DNA of 64,000 nt from Lachnospiraceae bacterium (GCA_024403335.1 JAKSSA010000006.1:1-64000), one strand, 5' to 3'. Counted from the stretch's first letter, positions 17,326 through 27,115 are shown. The notes: generated by a model from the letters alone, not told the origin. Numbers and translations are program-made.

Positions 17326-18888
17326 TTACTCTTCTGTTTCATTACTTGAATCACTTGACTGCTCGAAATATGTACGCCATAACATTTGGCTTTCTTCAAG
17401 CTTTCTTAAATATCTTTTTCTGTCAATCATAAGTGCTATAAAAACAGTAAAGCATATAACCTCAATAAGCATATAAATATAGTCAGATAAAACAAAATCC
17501 CACTCTACTTTTATATCTGCCTTAGGGTTATCTGTAAGTACAGCACACATTCCCTCCTGATTAATGATTTTCAGTTTTTCACCATTAACGGTTGCAGAAT
17601 AATGTCTGTCATATTTCTTGTCAAGTATAGCACGATAAATCTGTGTATCTTTCTCATTATTCAACTTCTTATTTGCATCAAGTGGATTTACAAAATAGCT
17701 TTCCTTCTTAATTTCAAAATAAGTCATCAAATCTTCAAACAAAGTTACAATTTTTCTGCTGTTTTGAATTGCATTTGAATAATTCATTCCGTTTGCACCA
17801 AAATCTCGTACATAAACAGGAAGAATATATTCACTTAATTTATTACCAATAAATGTCAGATCAATTCCATCAAAATTCATGGTTCCGATAATCGGATAAA
17901 TCGTTCCGTCAAGACCATTTTGCATTTCAAGCATTGACTTCATGTTTTTAATATTTGTTCCATAAAAGCCGCCAACTTTTTCTTTCTGCGACTGCAAAAT
18001 AATAATTCTCTGCAGCTGATATGGTGTCAAATCCGTAGCAAATACCGTAAGTGGTGTCTCTGAATTAACATACTGCATTCTGACATCAAAAAGTCGGAGT
18101 CTTGCCTCATATGCCGGTTCTATCAACACTCTGACACCATTTCTCTCAAGTTCAAGTATTTTTTCTTCAATAACATCAACGGTGTGAGTCTTTTTATATT
18201 TTTCTTCAAGATAAATAACTACTTTTTTATCTAAAAGAAGTTCTATCGGATAATCTTTAAAAGGAATTTCAGCTTCATAAATGCAGTATGGAAACTGATA
18301 ACACAATTCTTTAGCTGTTTCCCCAAAAATAATACAGTCGCGGTTATCTATATAGTAAGGAGCTTTTTCCTCTTCCAAACTGTTTTTAAAAACTCTTTTA
18401 TCATCCCAGGTCTTTTCTATTGTCTGATAACCTGAAGCCTTAAGATAAGAATCCAATGCTCTGTCATCTAAATCATGTTCACCAAGAATTATATATTCAG
18501 GGCTTTGCAATGCTATTCTATTCCCCAAAGCAGAATAATTATTGCAAACAAGGAAGTTTCTGAATTCACGCTCTTCAAGATAGAAAAAATCAGGGACATC
18601 TTCCTCTTTTAAAAAGCCAAAATGCTTATCTTCCACTTTAGGGCATATTACTGCAAACACTTTTCCAAGCTCTTCCTTATATTCCCTGTAATGTTCCACT
18701 TTATAAGGAGTAAGCAGCTTAATAAAATGCGACATGGTAAAAACGACTCCCGAAGCAGAAACAAAAATAACAATAAAATAAAGCGCAACAAGAAACCAGG
18801 TGCGACCTGCTCCTTTTTTACTTTCTTCAAGCTCTGTATTATTCAATAGCTCCGTCTTCTGTTGTGATAATACTTCGTTTTCTGCCAA
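17326..18888 (-). CDS. Membrane protein with large external domain, unknown function
   Basis: About 520 residues. One transmembrane helix near the N terminus (about 30-52), an external region of about 410 residues rich in beta structure, and one helix near the C terminus (about 475-495) with a charged cytoplasmic tail. This single-pass-in, single-pass-out plan resembles BcsB-like accessory proteins of polysaccharide synthases, but I see no sequence match and there is no synthase gene nearby. Start is uncertain: the first codon is a TTG at 18888 without a ribosome site, and a TTG at 18846 has GGAG close by; the former overlaps the previous gene by 50 nt. The stop lies 4 nt before the next gene's ATG. 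Confidence 0.65.
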   Translation of the reverse strand: MAENEVLSQQKTELLNNTELEESKKGAGRTWFLVALYFIVIFVSASGVVFTMSHFIKLLTPYKVEHYREYKEELGKVFAVICPKVEDKHFGFLKEEDVPDFFYLEEREFRNFLVCNNYSALGNRIALQSPEYIILGEHDLDDRALDSYLKASGYQTIEKTWDDKRVFKNSLEEEKAPYYIDNRDCIIFGETAKELCYQFPYCIYEAEIPFKDYPIELLLDKKVVIYLEEKYKKTHTVDVIEEKILELERNGVRVLIEPAYEARLRLFDVRMQYVNSETPLTVFATDLTPYQLQRIIILQSQKEKVGGFYGTNIKNMKSMLEMQNGLDGTIYPIIGTMNFDGIDLTFIGNKLSEYILPVYVRDFGANGMNYSNAIQNSRKIVTLFEDLMTYFEIKKESYFVNPLDANKKLNNEKDTQIYRAILDKKYDRHYSATVNGEKLKIINQEGMCAVLTDNPKADIKVEWDFVLSDYIYMLIEVICFTVFIALMIDRKRYLRKLEESQMLWRTYFEQSSDSSNETEE

Positions 18889-21460
18889 AATATAAATAAA
18901 CTCCTGCTAAAATGTATAAAACTATTCCTGACAAAGTCACACCAAGTCCCAATGTAAAGTGTGGATATTTAATCTTAATACTTACCTTTTCATCTTCAAT
19001 GGTTAAAAGATTATTATCATTTCTTATCTTATCAGACACAAAATTATCCTGGAAAGCAAAGGTTGTATTTACATAAGCCTTTGGTGCTTCAAAGGTAAGT
19101 TCATCGTTTTCAAAACTGTATTTCAAAGGAACAATTTCTCGTGTTGGCAATTCGTCAAAGCTAAGATTAGTTATTCCATCAATCATCTCGCGAACATCAG
19201 TATCCTCTGCCTCATTTGAATGGAATATGAGATTGAAGCCGATAAAATAAATATTCTCATTTTCATCACTTCCAAGGAAACAAAGTGAATGATTTGCATA
19301 TTCTGCAGTACCAATAGTCTTTGGTGTATTACTTATGTAATAAGTAATCCACTCATCCTCAGTGGCAAATGGTTTTGTGGTCAGATATTCATCCCCCATT
19401 GACATAATAGGGAAGTTCTGAGAAAAGGATACCATTGATGAAGAAACTCCAAGGAATTCCATAACACGTTTTTCAGGTACCTCAGGAACATGGCACATAT
19501 CAATTACGACCCTCACTCCCAAATCTGACAAATTCCTGACAAGCTTTTCAGCCTTTGCCTTGTCATGATAACTTATACCTGAGAGCATAATACATTTATA
19601 ATCTTTAAGCATGTCAACGGTATAGTCATCAATAAAATCACTTTCACCTTTTTTGCAGGCAGGGTACATATATAAAAGCTCTTGCGCATAACTTCCTATG
19701 GCAATACCATCATACTTTGATACTATACCGAAGGGTTCATTTACAGGAAGTTTAAAAGTAATATAATTATAGGTTTCTCTTACTTTTTCGTAGCCTACAG
19801 CATCTGCGGCTTCAAGAAGTAGCTTTTTGTCAAACCCATCACCTGTAAAAAGACGCTTATTGACCAAAACAACATCATTACCAAGCTCAAGCAGCCTGTC
19901 AAACATGTAATAATAATTCTTGGTTTCAAATGCATAATTGACAGTAGAAAGATTATCAGCTGTTGCAGCACCTTCCCAGGCCCATCCGAAAGAATATAAA
20001 ATATCAGAATCCCGGCATATCTCATAAGAAGGATATGAGTCAGAAGTAGACATATCCATTAATGCAACTCTATAACCAGCTATTTCCTTTGCAAAAGATA
20101 TATCTTCTTCAATACGGTCCTTTTTGTTTGAATAGTACTCTTCGATGTGAATAATCGAAACCAAACTGTCTGCTATGACAAGCAGCATAAGTACAACGCA
20201 AAAAGATCTTTTCAAACTTCTCCAATCAAAGAACTGAAGAAATAAAAAGCCCATAATAATGGTCACAAAGTACTGATGATTAACAAGCGATGATACAGGT
20301 AAAACAGAAAGTATTGCATTTCCGGGTTTTGAAGAAAACAGAAGAAATATAATACAAAGCCAATAACCTGCAAGCTGTTTTTTATTCGCAAGAAATACAC
20401 CAAAAATAGCAAGTATTAATATCGAGATACCAAAATAAAACACACCCAAGCTGTCAGGATCACCCGAAAAATGACCAACCGCATCAAAAGCAGACAACAG
20501 ATTTGTAACTGTTTTCCCTGCAACCTTAGCAGACTCAGAGGCCATTGTTATAACTGAATATTTACCAAGAACAGCAGGCATAAGATATAATCCCGACAAA
20601 GGTATTGCAGTCAATGTAACTAAAAATACCTTAAGCTGCTGATAAAACGACTTATTAAAAAATGAATATAAAGCAAGATAAAATGCAGTTGAGAGAATAA
20701 TAATCAAAGCAACCTTAACATCAGTTAAGATAATAGCCAAAACCAATAATGGATTTAAAATTGCCGCATATTTTTTCTCATATACTACTGCTTTTCTTAA
20801 AAGAAAAACATAATACGGAATTAATATAGCAATAATCATTCTTGGAAGATTTCCCTCTGCATAAAAAACACGATAGTTATCCGGGAGGAAAAACCATACT
20901 AAAGACATTGTAAGACCAAGTGATGGTCTTTTTTCTTCTTTTCCTATTATAAGCCAGGCCAGACCACCAAAAAATATGGAACAGCCGGTAAAAACATACA
21001 TAGCATTATAAACATCTCCGCCTGTAATGAACATAATCCCTGCCAGAACATAATATGACAAGGGCTGCCAATAACGAAAAAGCTGAAGACCGTTATACCA
21101 TTCTGTTGTATAGAGAGGATAAAACTTTCCATTTAAAAGTGAAGCATAAAGCTGTTCTGCTTTGAAAAGATGTCCATAAATATCATAGCCTAGTGCTGCA
21201 TAGCCACCTTCTTTTGTGAATATGGAGAACCACACTGCAACAATAAACAAAATCACAACCGAAGCAACAAAGGTGATATTTTCTGATTTTTTATTATTTT
21301 TTTCAACACTAAAACACCGGTCTTCACTCCTGCTTTCTGGCTTTTGAATTTCCTTTGCAGAAGTATTGACCGGCTTAGTCTCGTTTTCATTGTTACGACT
21401 TATCCTAACAACAATTTCACTTCTAAACTTTTTTAGTTTACTATCTTTTGTTGAAAACAT
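18839..21460 (-). CDS. Polytopic membrane protein of the PTPS-related (GT-C-like) family
   Basis: 873 residues. A charged cytosolic N terminus (about 60 residues) is followed by about a dozen membrane helices, an external region (about 460-840), and a last helix. The first external loop carries LGYDIYGHLFKAEQLYASLL and LQLFRYWQPLSYY, the DxxH and YxPLxYY-type pattern of the '6-pyruvoyl-tetrahydropterin synthase-related' membrane family, which has a GT-C glycosyltransferase-like plan. Part of the external region (GIAIGSYAQELL...YKCIMLSGISYH...LSDLGVRVVIDM) looks like a glutamine-amidotransferase-like Rossmann fold without a visible catalytic Cys. Role in handling lipid-linked sugars is inference. 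Start GTG 21463 or ATG 21460; the former shares one base with the DegV stop. Confidence 0.72.
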   Translation of the reverse strand: MFSTKDSKLKKFRSEIVVRISRNNENETKPVNTSAKEIQKPESRSEDRCFSVEKNNKKSENITFVASVVILFIVAVWFSIFTKEGGYAALGYDIYGHLFKAEQLYASLLNGKFYPLYTTEWYNGLQLFRYWQPLSYYVLAGIMFITGGDVYNAMYVFTGCSIFFGGLAWLIIGKEEKRPSLGLTMSLVWFFLPDNYRVFYAEGNLPRMIIAILIPYYVFLLRKAVVYEKKYAAILNPLLVLAIILTDVKVALIIILSTAFYLALYSFFNKSFYQQLKVFLVTLTAIPLSGLYLMPAVLGKYSVITMASESAKVAGKTVTNLLSAFDAVGHFSGDPDSLGVFYFGISILILAIFGVFLANKKQLAGYWLCIIFLLFSSKPGNAILSVLPVSSLVNHQYFVTIIMGFLFLQFFDWRSLKRSFCVVLMLLVIADSLVSIIHIEEYYSNKKDRIEEDISFAKEIAGYRVALMDMSTSDSYPSYEICRDSDILYSFGWAWEGAATADNLSTVNYAFETKNYYYMFDRLLELGNDVVLVNKRLFTGDGFDKKLLLEAADAVGYEKVRETYNYITFKLPVNEPFGIVSKYDGIAIGSYAQELLYMYPACKKGESDFIDDYTVDMLKDYKCIMLSGISYHDKAKAEKLVRNLSDLGVRVVIDMCHVPEVPEKRVMEFLGVSSSMVSFSQNFPIMSMGDEYLTTKPFATEDEWITYYISNTPKTIGTAEYANHSLCFLGSDENENIYFIGFNLIFHSNEAEDTDVREMIDGITNLSFDELPTREIVPLKYSFENDELTFEAPKAYVNTTFAFQDNFVSDKIRNDNNLLTIEDEKVSIKIKYPHFTLGLGVTLSGIVLYILAGVYLYFGRKRSIITTEDGAIE

Positions 21461-21462
21461 CA

Positions 21463-22455
21463 CTATTGTAATGAGTCACTGACATTCTTTGATGTAATAT
21501 CTGTTTTATGTACTTTCTTTACAACATTTTCGATCTGACTTACGAGACGAGCATTAAAGCTCTCCGCCTGTGATGTATTATAACACACTGCCTTTGATTT
21601 ATCAATTCCATAGAAGAATAATGCAACAGCGCCAGGACCAACATGTGAACCTGTTACAGGTTCATACATAACATCAAGGCAGTCACCTGTAAATCCACGC
21701 TCTCTTAACAGATGTACAAGATATTCCAAACCATCTGTATTATCAGCATGTGCAATACTGATTGTAAGCGACTTGTCTTCACATAATCTGTCATATCTGT
21801 CAGCTAAGTCCTTTAATGCAGCTTTAGAACCACGAACTTTGGAATCAAGAACAATATGTCCTTCAGAATCATTGGTCAAAATTGGTTTAATATTAAGAAT
21901 ATTACCAATCAAAGCTGTCGCACCACTGATTCTGCCGCCTTTTTTAAGATACTGTAAATCGTCTACGGTAAATATCTGATACATACAGGATCGTTCATTG
22001 TTTATGATTTCAAGCACTTCTTCAAAAGATTTGCCTTCTTTAATCAAAGATGCTGCTTTGATTACCTGAAGTCCTTCACCTGTTGAGGCCGCATAAGTAT
22101 CAATTGCCGCAATAGTACAATTCGGATATTCCTCTTTAAGTTCCTCAATTGCAATTCTTGCAGCATTAGCAGTACCGCTTATGCCACCTGACATTCCGAC
22201 ATAAAGTACTTCATTTCCAAGCTTAATCTCTTTTTCAAAGGCTTCCTTAAACTGTTCTACATTTACCAACGAAGTCTTAACCTCAACTCCCTTACGCATC
22301 AAACCATAGAACCACGCACCATCAAAATCCGTATCCTCTGAATATTCAGCAGGAACACCATTTAAAGTGTAAGAAAATGATAATACCTCAATATTCTCTT
22401 TTCTGATAATCTCCAACGGAAGATTTGCCGAAGTATCCGTAAATAACCTAATCAT
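21463..22455 (-). CDS. DegV family fatty-acid-binding protein (second copy)
   Basis: 330 residues. N-terminal motif RLFTDTSANLPLEII, then EYSEDTDFDGAWFYGLMRKG, KTSLVNVEQF, VGMSGGISGTANAAR, the GGRIS segment (LKKGGRISGATALIGNILNIKPIL), and near the end TGSHVGPGAVALFF. These are the DegV hallmarks. DegV proteins bind a fatty acid and, as FakB subunits, offer it to the FakA kinase. No fakA is here. The ATG overlaps the stop of the other DegV by 4 nt, so the two are translationally coupled. A short C-terminal extension distinguishes it from its neighbour. Confidence 0.92.
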   Translation of the reverse strand: MIRLFTDTSANLPLEIIRKENIEVLSFSYTLNGVPAEYSEDTDFDGAWFYGLMRKGVEVKTSLVNVEQFKEAFEKEIKLGNEVLYVGMSGGISGTANAARIAIEELKEEYPNCTIAAIDTYAASTGEGLQVIKAASLIKEGKSFEEVLEIINNERSCMYQIFTVDDLQYLKKGGRISGATALIGNILNIKPILTNDSEGHIVLDSKVRGSKAALKDLADRYDRLCEDKSLTISIAHADNTDGLEYLVHLLRERGFTGDCLDVMYEPVTGSHVGPGAVALFFYGIDKSKAVCYNTSQAESFNARLVSQIENVVKKVHKTDITSKNVSDSLQ

Positions 22456-23342
22456 TCTTCTTCTCTACTCTTTCCCCAGAAAAACAGTGCTACTGTTCCC
22501 GGACCTGTATGTGCACCGATAACCGTACCGATGTCATCAATTTCTACCTTGCCATTCATATTAGGAAAGGCTTCTTCTACCATCATAGCAACCTCTTTTG
22601 CATCTTCATAGCAGGCTGAATTTGATATAAAAACTTTCTCATCATATGCCTCGCCACCGGTAGCGAATTCTTTCATCTTCTTAAGTGTCTGTAACTTAAC
22701 TTTCTTCTTTGTTCTGATCTTTTCCATAGGAATTAAATGTCCTTCCTTATCTACATGAAGTAAAGGACAAATATCAAGAATGCCTGCAACAAAACCTGCA
22801 GTTTTTGAAACACGACCACCTTTAATATAGAAGGTTAAATCGGTTGAAAAGAACCAGTGATGTACTCTGAGTTTATTCTTTTCTACCCAATCGGCCAAAG
22901 TATCAATATCCATTCCTGAATCTCTCAAATCAGCAGCCTTGTCCATCAAAAGACCATAACCTGATGAAGCAGCTAAAGAATCCAAAACAATAATTTTTCT
23001 GTCCGGATATCTTTCCTGACAAATATTTGCAGCGTTCTTTGCAGAATTGTAAGATCCTGAAAGACCACTCGAGAAACAAATATGAAGAATATCCTTTCCC
23101 TCTTTAAGAACAGGTTCAAAAAATTCCATATATTCAGAAATATTAACCTGGCTTGTACTGGTTTCGGCACCGTTTTCCATTGCCTTATAGAATTCATTTA
23201 AAGGAATAGTTTTTCCGAAATCATCCAGGTAACTGTTTCCATCAAGTTCATAATGGAAACAAATATATTTAATGTTTCTCGAATCAAGGTGTTCTTTTGA
23301 AAGATCTGCTGTTGAACAGCAACTTAAAATAAAATCTGACAT
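22452..23342 (-). CDS. DegV family fatty-acid-binding protein (first copy)
   Basis: 296 residues. Same family plan as the following gene: ILSCCSTADLSKEHL at the start, TSTSQVN as ETSTSQVNISEY, ICFSSGLSGSYNSAK, IKGGRVSKTAGFVAGILDICPLL, and GAHTGPGTVALFFWG. First gene of a five-gene, tightly overlapped operon. ATG with AAGGAG 7 nt upstream. Sequence has drifted far from the second copy, so the two may bind different acyl chains (as FakB1 and FakB2 do in Staphylococcus); that is inference. Confidence 0.92.
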   Translation of the reverse strand: MSDFILSCCSTADLSKEHLDSRNIKYICFHYELDGNSYLDDFGKTIPLNEFYKAMENGAETSTSQVNISEYMEFFEPVLKEGKDILHICFSSGLSGSYNSAKNAANICQERYPDRKIIVLDSLAASSGYGLLMDKAADLRDSGMDIDTLADWVEKNKLRVHHWFFSTDLTFYIKGGRVSKTAGFVAGILDICPLLHVDKEGHLIPMEKIRTKKKVKLQTLKKMKEFATGGEAYDEKVFISNSACYEDAKEVAMMVEEAFPNMNGKVEIDDIGTVIGAHTGPGTVALFFWGKSREEE

Positions 23343-23439
23343 TGGGGCGCTCCTTAGTTTTTTGTTGAGTCTATCGTAGCAAACATATCAAAAAAAGTAT
23401 ATCTACTATGTGCTTTTTTCTCTCTACCCTGTTAAAACA

Positions 23440-23467
23440 AAAAAATAGAGTCCGAAAAACGGACTCT
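23440..23467 (-). terminator. Intrinsic terminator of the XRE regulator gene
   Basis: Minus-strand stem AGAGTCCG/CGGACTCT with TTTTT loop, followed by TATTTTTTTG. Confidence 0.88.
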
Positions 23468-23500
23468 ACGGTTAGTAGAATTGCCTTTATTTAGGGGCTT

Positions 23501-24118
23501 TTAAGCCTCTGCAGCATCTTTTGCAAGCTTATTGCCTCTGCGTTTTAAAAGCTTACTTAAGTAAACCAAAATGATGCCGGGAATCAAAAGTAAATATAAC
23601 TGCCAGTAATTTTTGCCGCCGAACAGGAAGAAAGTATAATACAATGAAGCGAGAATGCTAAATATCAATGCAACTATAATCACATAATTAAATCTTCCTT
23701 CACCCCAGATTGAGTGCAAAACAAGTAAAGTGATAATTGATACAGGCATAGCATAGATAAATGTTATCCAAGCTTCCTTTCCGAGTATCCATAACACTAC
23801 AAACACAATCATGGCAAGCAGGAATATTCCAACCAATGTAATTCCTGTAATTGTCTTAGCAATTTCCGGAGTAAGTATTCGTTTCTTTGGTACAGGAACC
23901 CAGTCATCATGAGAGGAAATGATATAATCTACGGAAACCCCGAATATATCGGCCATCATTTTTAGCACATATACATCAGGTAAAGACTCTGCTCTTTCCC
24001 ATTTGGATACCGATTTATCTGAATAGTTCAGCTTTTCTGCTAATTCAGCCTGTGTAAGCTTTGCTTCCTTACGAAGATTTATTATGTTGCTGGCAACAAC
24101 AAATTTTAAGTCGTCCAT
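23501..24118 (-). CDS. XRE-type regulator with membrane domain
   Basis: 205 residues. Residues 1-65 are a lambda-repressor-like helix-turn-helix (NIINLRKEAKLTQAELAEKL, YSDKSVSKWERAESLPD). Residues about 90-195 hold four hydrophobic helices. This HTH plus membrane tail form is common in Clostridia; such proteins probably bind DNA while held at the membrane. The target is unknown. AAGGAGG precedes the ATG. The upstream region is a three-copy 36-bp tandem repeat, which could hold its own operator. Confidence 0.88.
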   Translation of the reverse strand: MDDLKFVVASNIINLRKEAKLTQAELAEKLNYSDKSVSKWERAESLPDVYVLKMMADIFGVSVDYIISSHDDWVPVPKKRILTPEIAKTITGITLVGIFLLAMIVFVVLWILGKEAWITFIYAMPVSIITLLVLHSIWGEGRFNYVIIVALIFSILASLYYTFFLFGGKNYWQLYLLLIPGIILVYLSKLLKRRGNKLAKDAAEA

Positions 24119-24139
24119 ATTCCTCCTTTCCGATATTAC

Positions 24140-24247
24140 CTTTCCTGTATTACAATATTATCTTTTCGGTATTATCTTTTCTATATTACAATATTATCTT
24201 TTCGATGTTGTCTTTCCCATATTGCAATATCATCTTTTCGATATTAC
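24140..24247. repeat. 36-bp tandem repeat, three copies, upstream of XRE gene
   Basis: Units 24140-24175, 24176-24211 and 24212-24247, exact 36-bp period. Each has CTTTYC, then ATTRCAATATYAT, then CTTTTCGRT. The block begins about 20 bp from the XRE start codon and covers where its promoter would be. Confidence 0.9.
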
Positions 24248-24302
24248 CTTCCTGATAGCAGCTTTTCGAATAATCAATCACGTATTTATTAATTTGAAAG
24301 TT

Positions 24303-25754
24303 TTATATCATTGCTTTCATGCTTTGAGCATTTTCAAGTATTTCGTCAATTACGCTGCTTACTTCCTTCATATTCACAACGCTTTCATCACTTACAGTCA
24401 ATGAAGACTCTGCTGAGGCAGCTACTTCTTCCGTTGTTGCTGAAAGGTTTGTAATTGAATCACTGATAACCGTATTTGCAGAAACAATATCGTTAATTGT
24501 ATTAGTAATACCATCAATATTTGACATTAAGTCAGTAACATTAACTTTTATTTTTTCAAACTTTTCACTGGTATAATTAACCATTTCATTCTGCTTTTCG
24601 ATGCTCTTGGTTGATTTTTCCATGTTATCATTTGTAACATTAACATCCTGCGTAAGATTCTTAATAATTTCACGAATCTTTTCAGTAGAACTATTGGTTT
24701 CTTCTGAAAGCTTTCTTATTTCCTCTGCTACAACAGCAAATCCTCTTCCGGCTTCTCCTGCTCTTGCTGCCTCAATGGAAGCATTCAATGCAAGTAAGTT
24801 AGTCTGGCTTGAAATATTCACAATTGCTCCAACTATAGCTTCTACTTCGTTAATTCTGTTATTAAGCTTTTCTGTGGCAGCCAAAGTTGTCTTATTAATT
24901 GCAGCTGTCTCAATTGCCTGTTTTTGCAAATCATTAAGTAAGCTGACACCTTCTTCTATTACACCAAAGGTTTCTTCCGAAGAATTCTTCATCTGCTTTG
25001 CTTCATCTTTAGATTCAACCAGTTCTTCCTGTATCTTTGCAGTCATGGAATTCTGATCTTCAATTGAACGGGCAGTAGTCTGTATTGCAGAAGCAATTTC
25101 ATTAACGGAATAATTACTTCTTTCAACACAGCCTGACAAATCATTCATCTTTGTATATGCGCTATTAATTTTTTCAATAATCTGTTCAGAAGCATCAACG
25201 ATACCCTCAGCTAAAGCTTTCTGTTTCTGAGCCTGTTCCGTAAGTGAATCAATCTTTTCATTTTCCTGTCGTTCCATCATCAAAGCCATTGACAATGCAA
25301 TAATACAGGTGAAAATTGCAAAAACCAGACAAGCTGAAGCCAGCAGAACATCCTGTCCTCCGGTCGCAAAATAAATAATTGTATAAATAATATTTGTCAA
25401 TATACAGATTGAAGCACACAAAAGCGATGTTTTCCTTTGCATATCAAGTATAACAATAAATATCATAGGATACATCAATACAAAGAGGAAAGGCTGGCCT
25501 GCCGTAAAGTAAAGATAAATATAACCCGAGCTCATTAAAAGCAGGCATACCTTTTCGATTTTTTCATTTGAAATCTTCATCAAAATGCAAACCAAAACAA
25601 AGATTGCACCAGCGGAAAGGTAAACAGTTCTTACAATTCCATTAACCCCGCTTGAGTAAACCGCTGACAATATTGCCATCAAAACCAAAGAAAAAAATCT
25701 TACTATAAAAGCATATTTTGCTTTTTCTGCCGCATGTTGTGTTCTTATGTCCAT
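24303..25754 (-). CDS. Methyl-accepting chemotaxis protein without external sensor
   Basis: 483 residues. About six membrane helices fill residues 15-165 with only short loops, so there is no ligand-binding pocket outside. The cytosolic signalling coil follows directly, with the highly conserved tip [20 protein letters not shown] and [18 protein letters not shown]. No HAMP is obvious. Start ATG 25754 follows GTGAGGG; an in-frame TTG lies six codons upstream. Own promoter with TATAAT at 25790-25795. A near twin is encoded at 55593-57065. No che genes are in the window. Confidence 0.9.
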   Translation of the reverse strand: MDIRTQHAAEKAKYAFIVRFFSLVLMAILSAVYSSGVNGIVRTVYLSAGAIFVLVCILMKISNEKIEKVCLLLMSSGYIYLYFTAGQPFLFVLMYPMIFIVILDMQRKTSLLCASICILTNIIYTIIYFATGGQDVLLASACLVFAIFTCIIALSMALMMERQENEKIDSLTEQAQKQKALAEGIVDASEQIIEKINSAYTKMNDLSGCVERSNYSVNEIASAIQTTARSIEDQNSMTAKIQEELVESKDEAKQMKNSSEETFGVIEEGVSLLNDLQKQAIETAAINKTTLAATEKLNNRINEVEAIVGAIVNISSQTNLLALNASIEAARAGEAGRGFAVVAEEIRKLSEETNSSTEKIREIIKNLTQDVNVTNDNMEKSTKSIEKQNEMVNYTSEKFEKIKVNVTDLMSNIDGITNTINDIVSANTVISDSITNLSATTEEVAASAESSLTVSDESVVNMKEVSSVIDEILENAQSMKAMI

Positions 25755-25789
25755 GTCCCTCACGCCTTTCAAAAAAATGAATATAGTTA

Positions 25790-25818
25790 ATTATACCTAA
25801 TTTGTTCAAAAAAGTAAA
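25790..25818 (-). promoter_or_regulatory. Promoter of the chemoreceptor gene
   Basis: Minus-strand -10 TATAAT (25790-25795), 17-nt spacer, -35 TTTACT (25813-25818). A weak hairpin with 5-6 bp stem lying above it (about 25826-25846) may end the preceding gene. Confidence 0.7.
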
Positions 25819-25863
25819 ATAAAACCTGTTTGCCGGTTTAAGGCTTTTTCTCTCTTTTTTCTC

Positions 25864-26421
25864 TCAGTCCATTCCAAGCATTTCATAATCCTTCGAAGAA
25901 AACCTGTGATAAATTATATGCTCTCCTTCAAGCTTAAAACAATACCTGTAATCATCCGGAACCCCATTTCCAAAATATAAAAGAAAATCAAAATCAGAAT
26001 TTTCCATCTCATTAATAACCACAGAATCAGAAAATTTATTAAAAACTGCGACTATTTTTTCAAAAGAAACATCGTGTTTTTGTATAACCTTCAAAAGTTC
26101 AAGCAAAAACGGAGAATCCTCTATTTCTTTGTAAATATATGTTACCATTTCAGCAGGTACGGTTATGCAAAAGCGTTCACCTTTATTGGAAATAAGTATT
26201 GGTTCTTTTGACATTTCAAGCATTTCTTTGCTCAACGCAAATTCTTTTAATGCTTCACTCATCTTTTCTTCATCAAAGTCACTCTCTGTCAGTCTGTTTA
26301 ATGAAGCCAGAGGATAATAAAGATGCATTTTATTGTTGCTGTATCCGATTTTTGCTGTTGATTCCTTAACAATGCCGATTATATCTTTTTTCAAATACGA
26401 ATATTCCATATACAGTCCCAT
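25864..26421 (-). CDS. DUF3877-like protein, unknown function
   Basis: 185 residues, soluble, acidic, no signal or membrane segment. Phrases such as SYLKKDIIGIVKESTAKIGYSN and LHLYYPLASLNRLT (as KMHLYYPLASLNRLT) recall DUF3877, a small family first noted in Eubacterium rectale. No catalytic motif is seen. First ATG at 26421 has no ribosome site; an ATG four codons on (26409) is an alternative. It follows the terminator of the ECF transporter gene, so it is probably its own transcription unit. Confidence 0.6.
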   Translation of the reverse strand: MGLYMEYSYLKKDIIGIVKESTAKIGYSNNKMHLYYPLASLNRLTESDFDEEKMSEALKEFALSKEMLEMSKEPILISNKGERFCITVPAEMVTYIYKEIEDSPFLLELLKVIQKHDVSFEKIVAVFNKFSDSVVINEMENSDFDFLLYFGNGVPDDYRYCFKLEGEHIIYHRFSSKDYEMLGMD

Positions 26422-26429
26422 TATACAAA

Positions 26430-26454
26430 ATAACCACCATTCAGGTGGTTATGA
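26430..26454 (-). terminator. Intrinsic terminator of the ECF S-component gene
   Basis: Minus-strand stem ATAACCACC/GGTGGTTAT with 5-nt loop, then TTTTG. It starts 4 nt after the gene's stop. Confidence 0.82.
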
Positions 26455-26457
26455 AAA

Positions 26458-27030
26458 TTATCTGATTGTCTTTCTTCCTGTTGAAATAAGAAAAGCAATT
26501 GTGGTAACAAGTAAAAGGTTTACAACCAGTTCTACTATGAAATTAATTCCAACCATACCACCAATCAAATAAACTCCGACATTTGCAAAACCTGCTGCCT
26601 CTCCCCAGCCTCTTATGGTATCAAGGAAGAAAATCATACAGCCAACCAGGAAAAGACCTGTATTGCAAACCGGTGCTGCTACTGCTGATGCAATTACTGC
26701 AGCAAAAGAATTTTTCTTTGACAATAACTTATAGACAAAACCTGCAACAAAGCCTGCAGCAGCTCCTTTCAATATGCAGGTAATTATTGTACCCGGCACA
26801 TTAACTGCAAGAAATGCTCCTGCATCCGTAAAAAGAACAACCACACCGAATACAAAGCCTAACCATGCACCGGCATATACGCCGTACAAAGCGGCGCCGA
26901 TAATAATAGGTGCAAGTACCAGTGAGATACTGAAAGGTCCAAATTTAATAAATGAACCAATCATCTGCAATACAACAACAATGGCTGTCAGCAATCCGAT
27001 GCCGACAAGATTTTTAGTTTTAGAATTCAT
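26458..27030 (-). CDS. ECF transporter S component (vitamin uptake)
   Basis: 190 residues with five to six membrane helices. GIGLLTAIVVVLQMIGSF at the start, small-residue-rich helices (AAAGFVAGFVYKL), and NFIVELVVNLLLVTTIAFLI near the end fit the substrate-binding subunit of energy-coupling-factor transporters. Substrate cannot be told; relatives carry folate, pantothenate or riboflavin. ATG with AAAGGG upstream. Own consensus promoter. The 85-nt leader holds a 16-17-bp near direct repeat (GGGAACAA twice); I could not match it to a known riboswitch. The shared EcfA/EcfT parts are not here. Confidence 0.82.
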   Translation of the reverse strand: MNSKTKNLVGIGLLTAIVVVLQMIGSFIKFGPFSISLVLAPIIIGAALYGVYAGAWLGFVFGVVVLFTDAGAFLAVNVPGTIITCILKGAAAGFVAGFVYKLLSKKNSFAAVIASAVAAPVCNTGLFLVGCMIFFLDTIRGWGEAAGFANVGVYLIGGMVGINFIVELVVNLLLVTTIAFLISTGRKTIR

Positions 27031-27115
27031 GTCTGACCCTTTCTAAAGATAAAAATTGTTCCCAATACAATTTTGTTCCCAAACGCTTAATCGTCAAAAC
27101 AATTAGCGCCTAACC

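Noticed and set aside
17326..18888. Cellulose-synthase accessory protein (BcsB) call
   Set aside because: Only the membrane plan is similar; no sequence motif and no synthase gene in the operon.
27031..27115. Possible riboswitch in front of the ECF S-component gene
   Set aside because: The 85-nt leader has a small direct repeat but I could not fit a folate, riboflavin, preQ1 or thiamin consensus.
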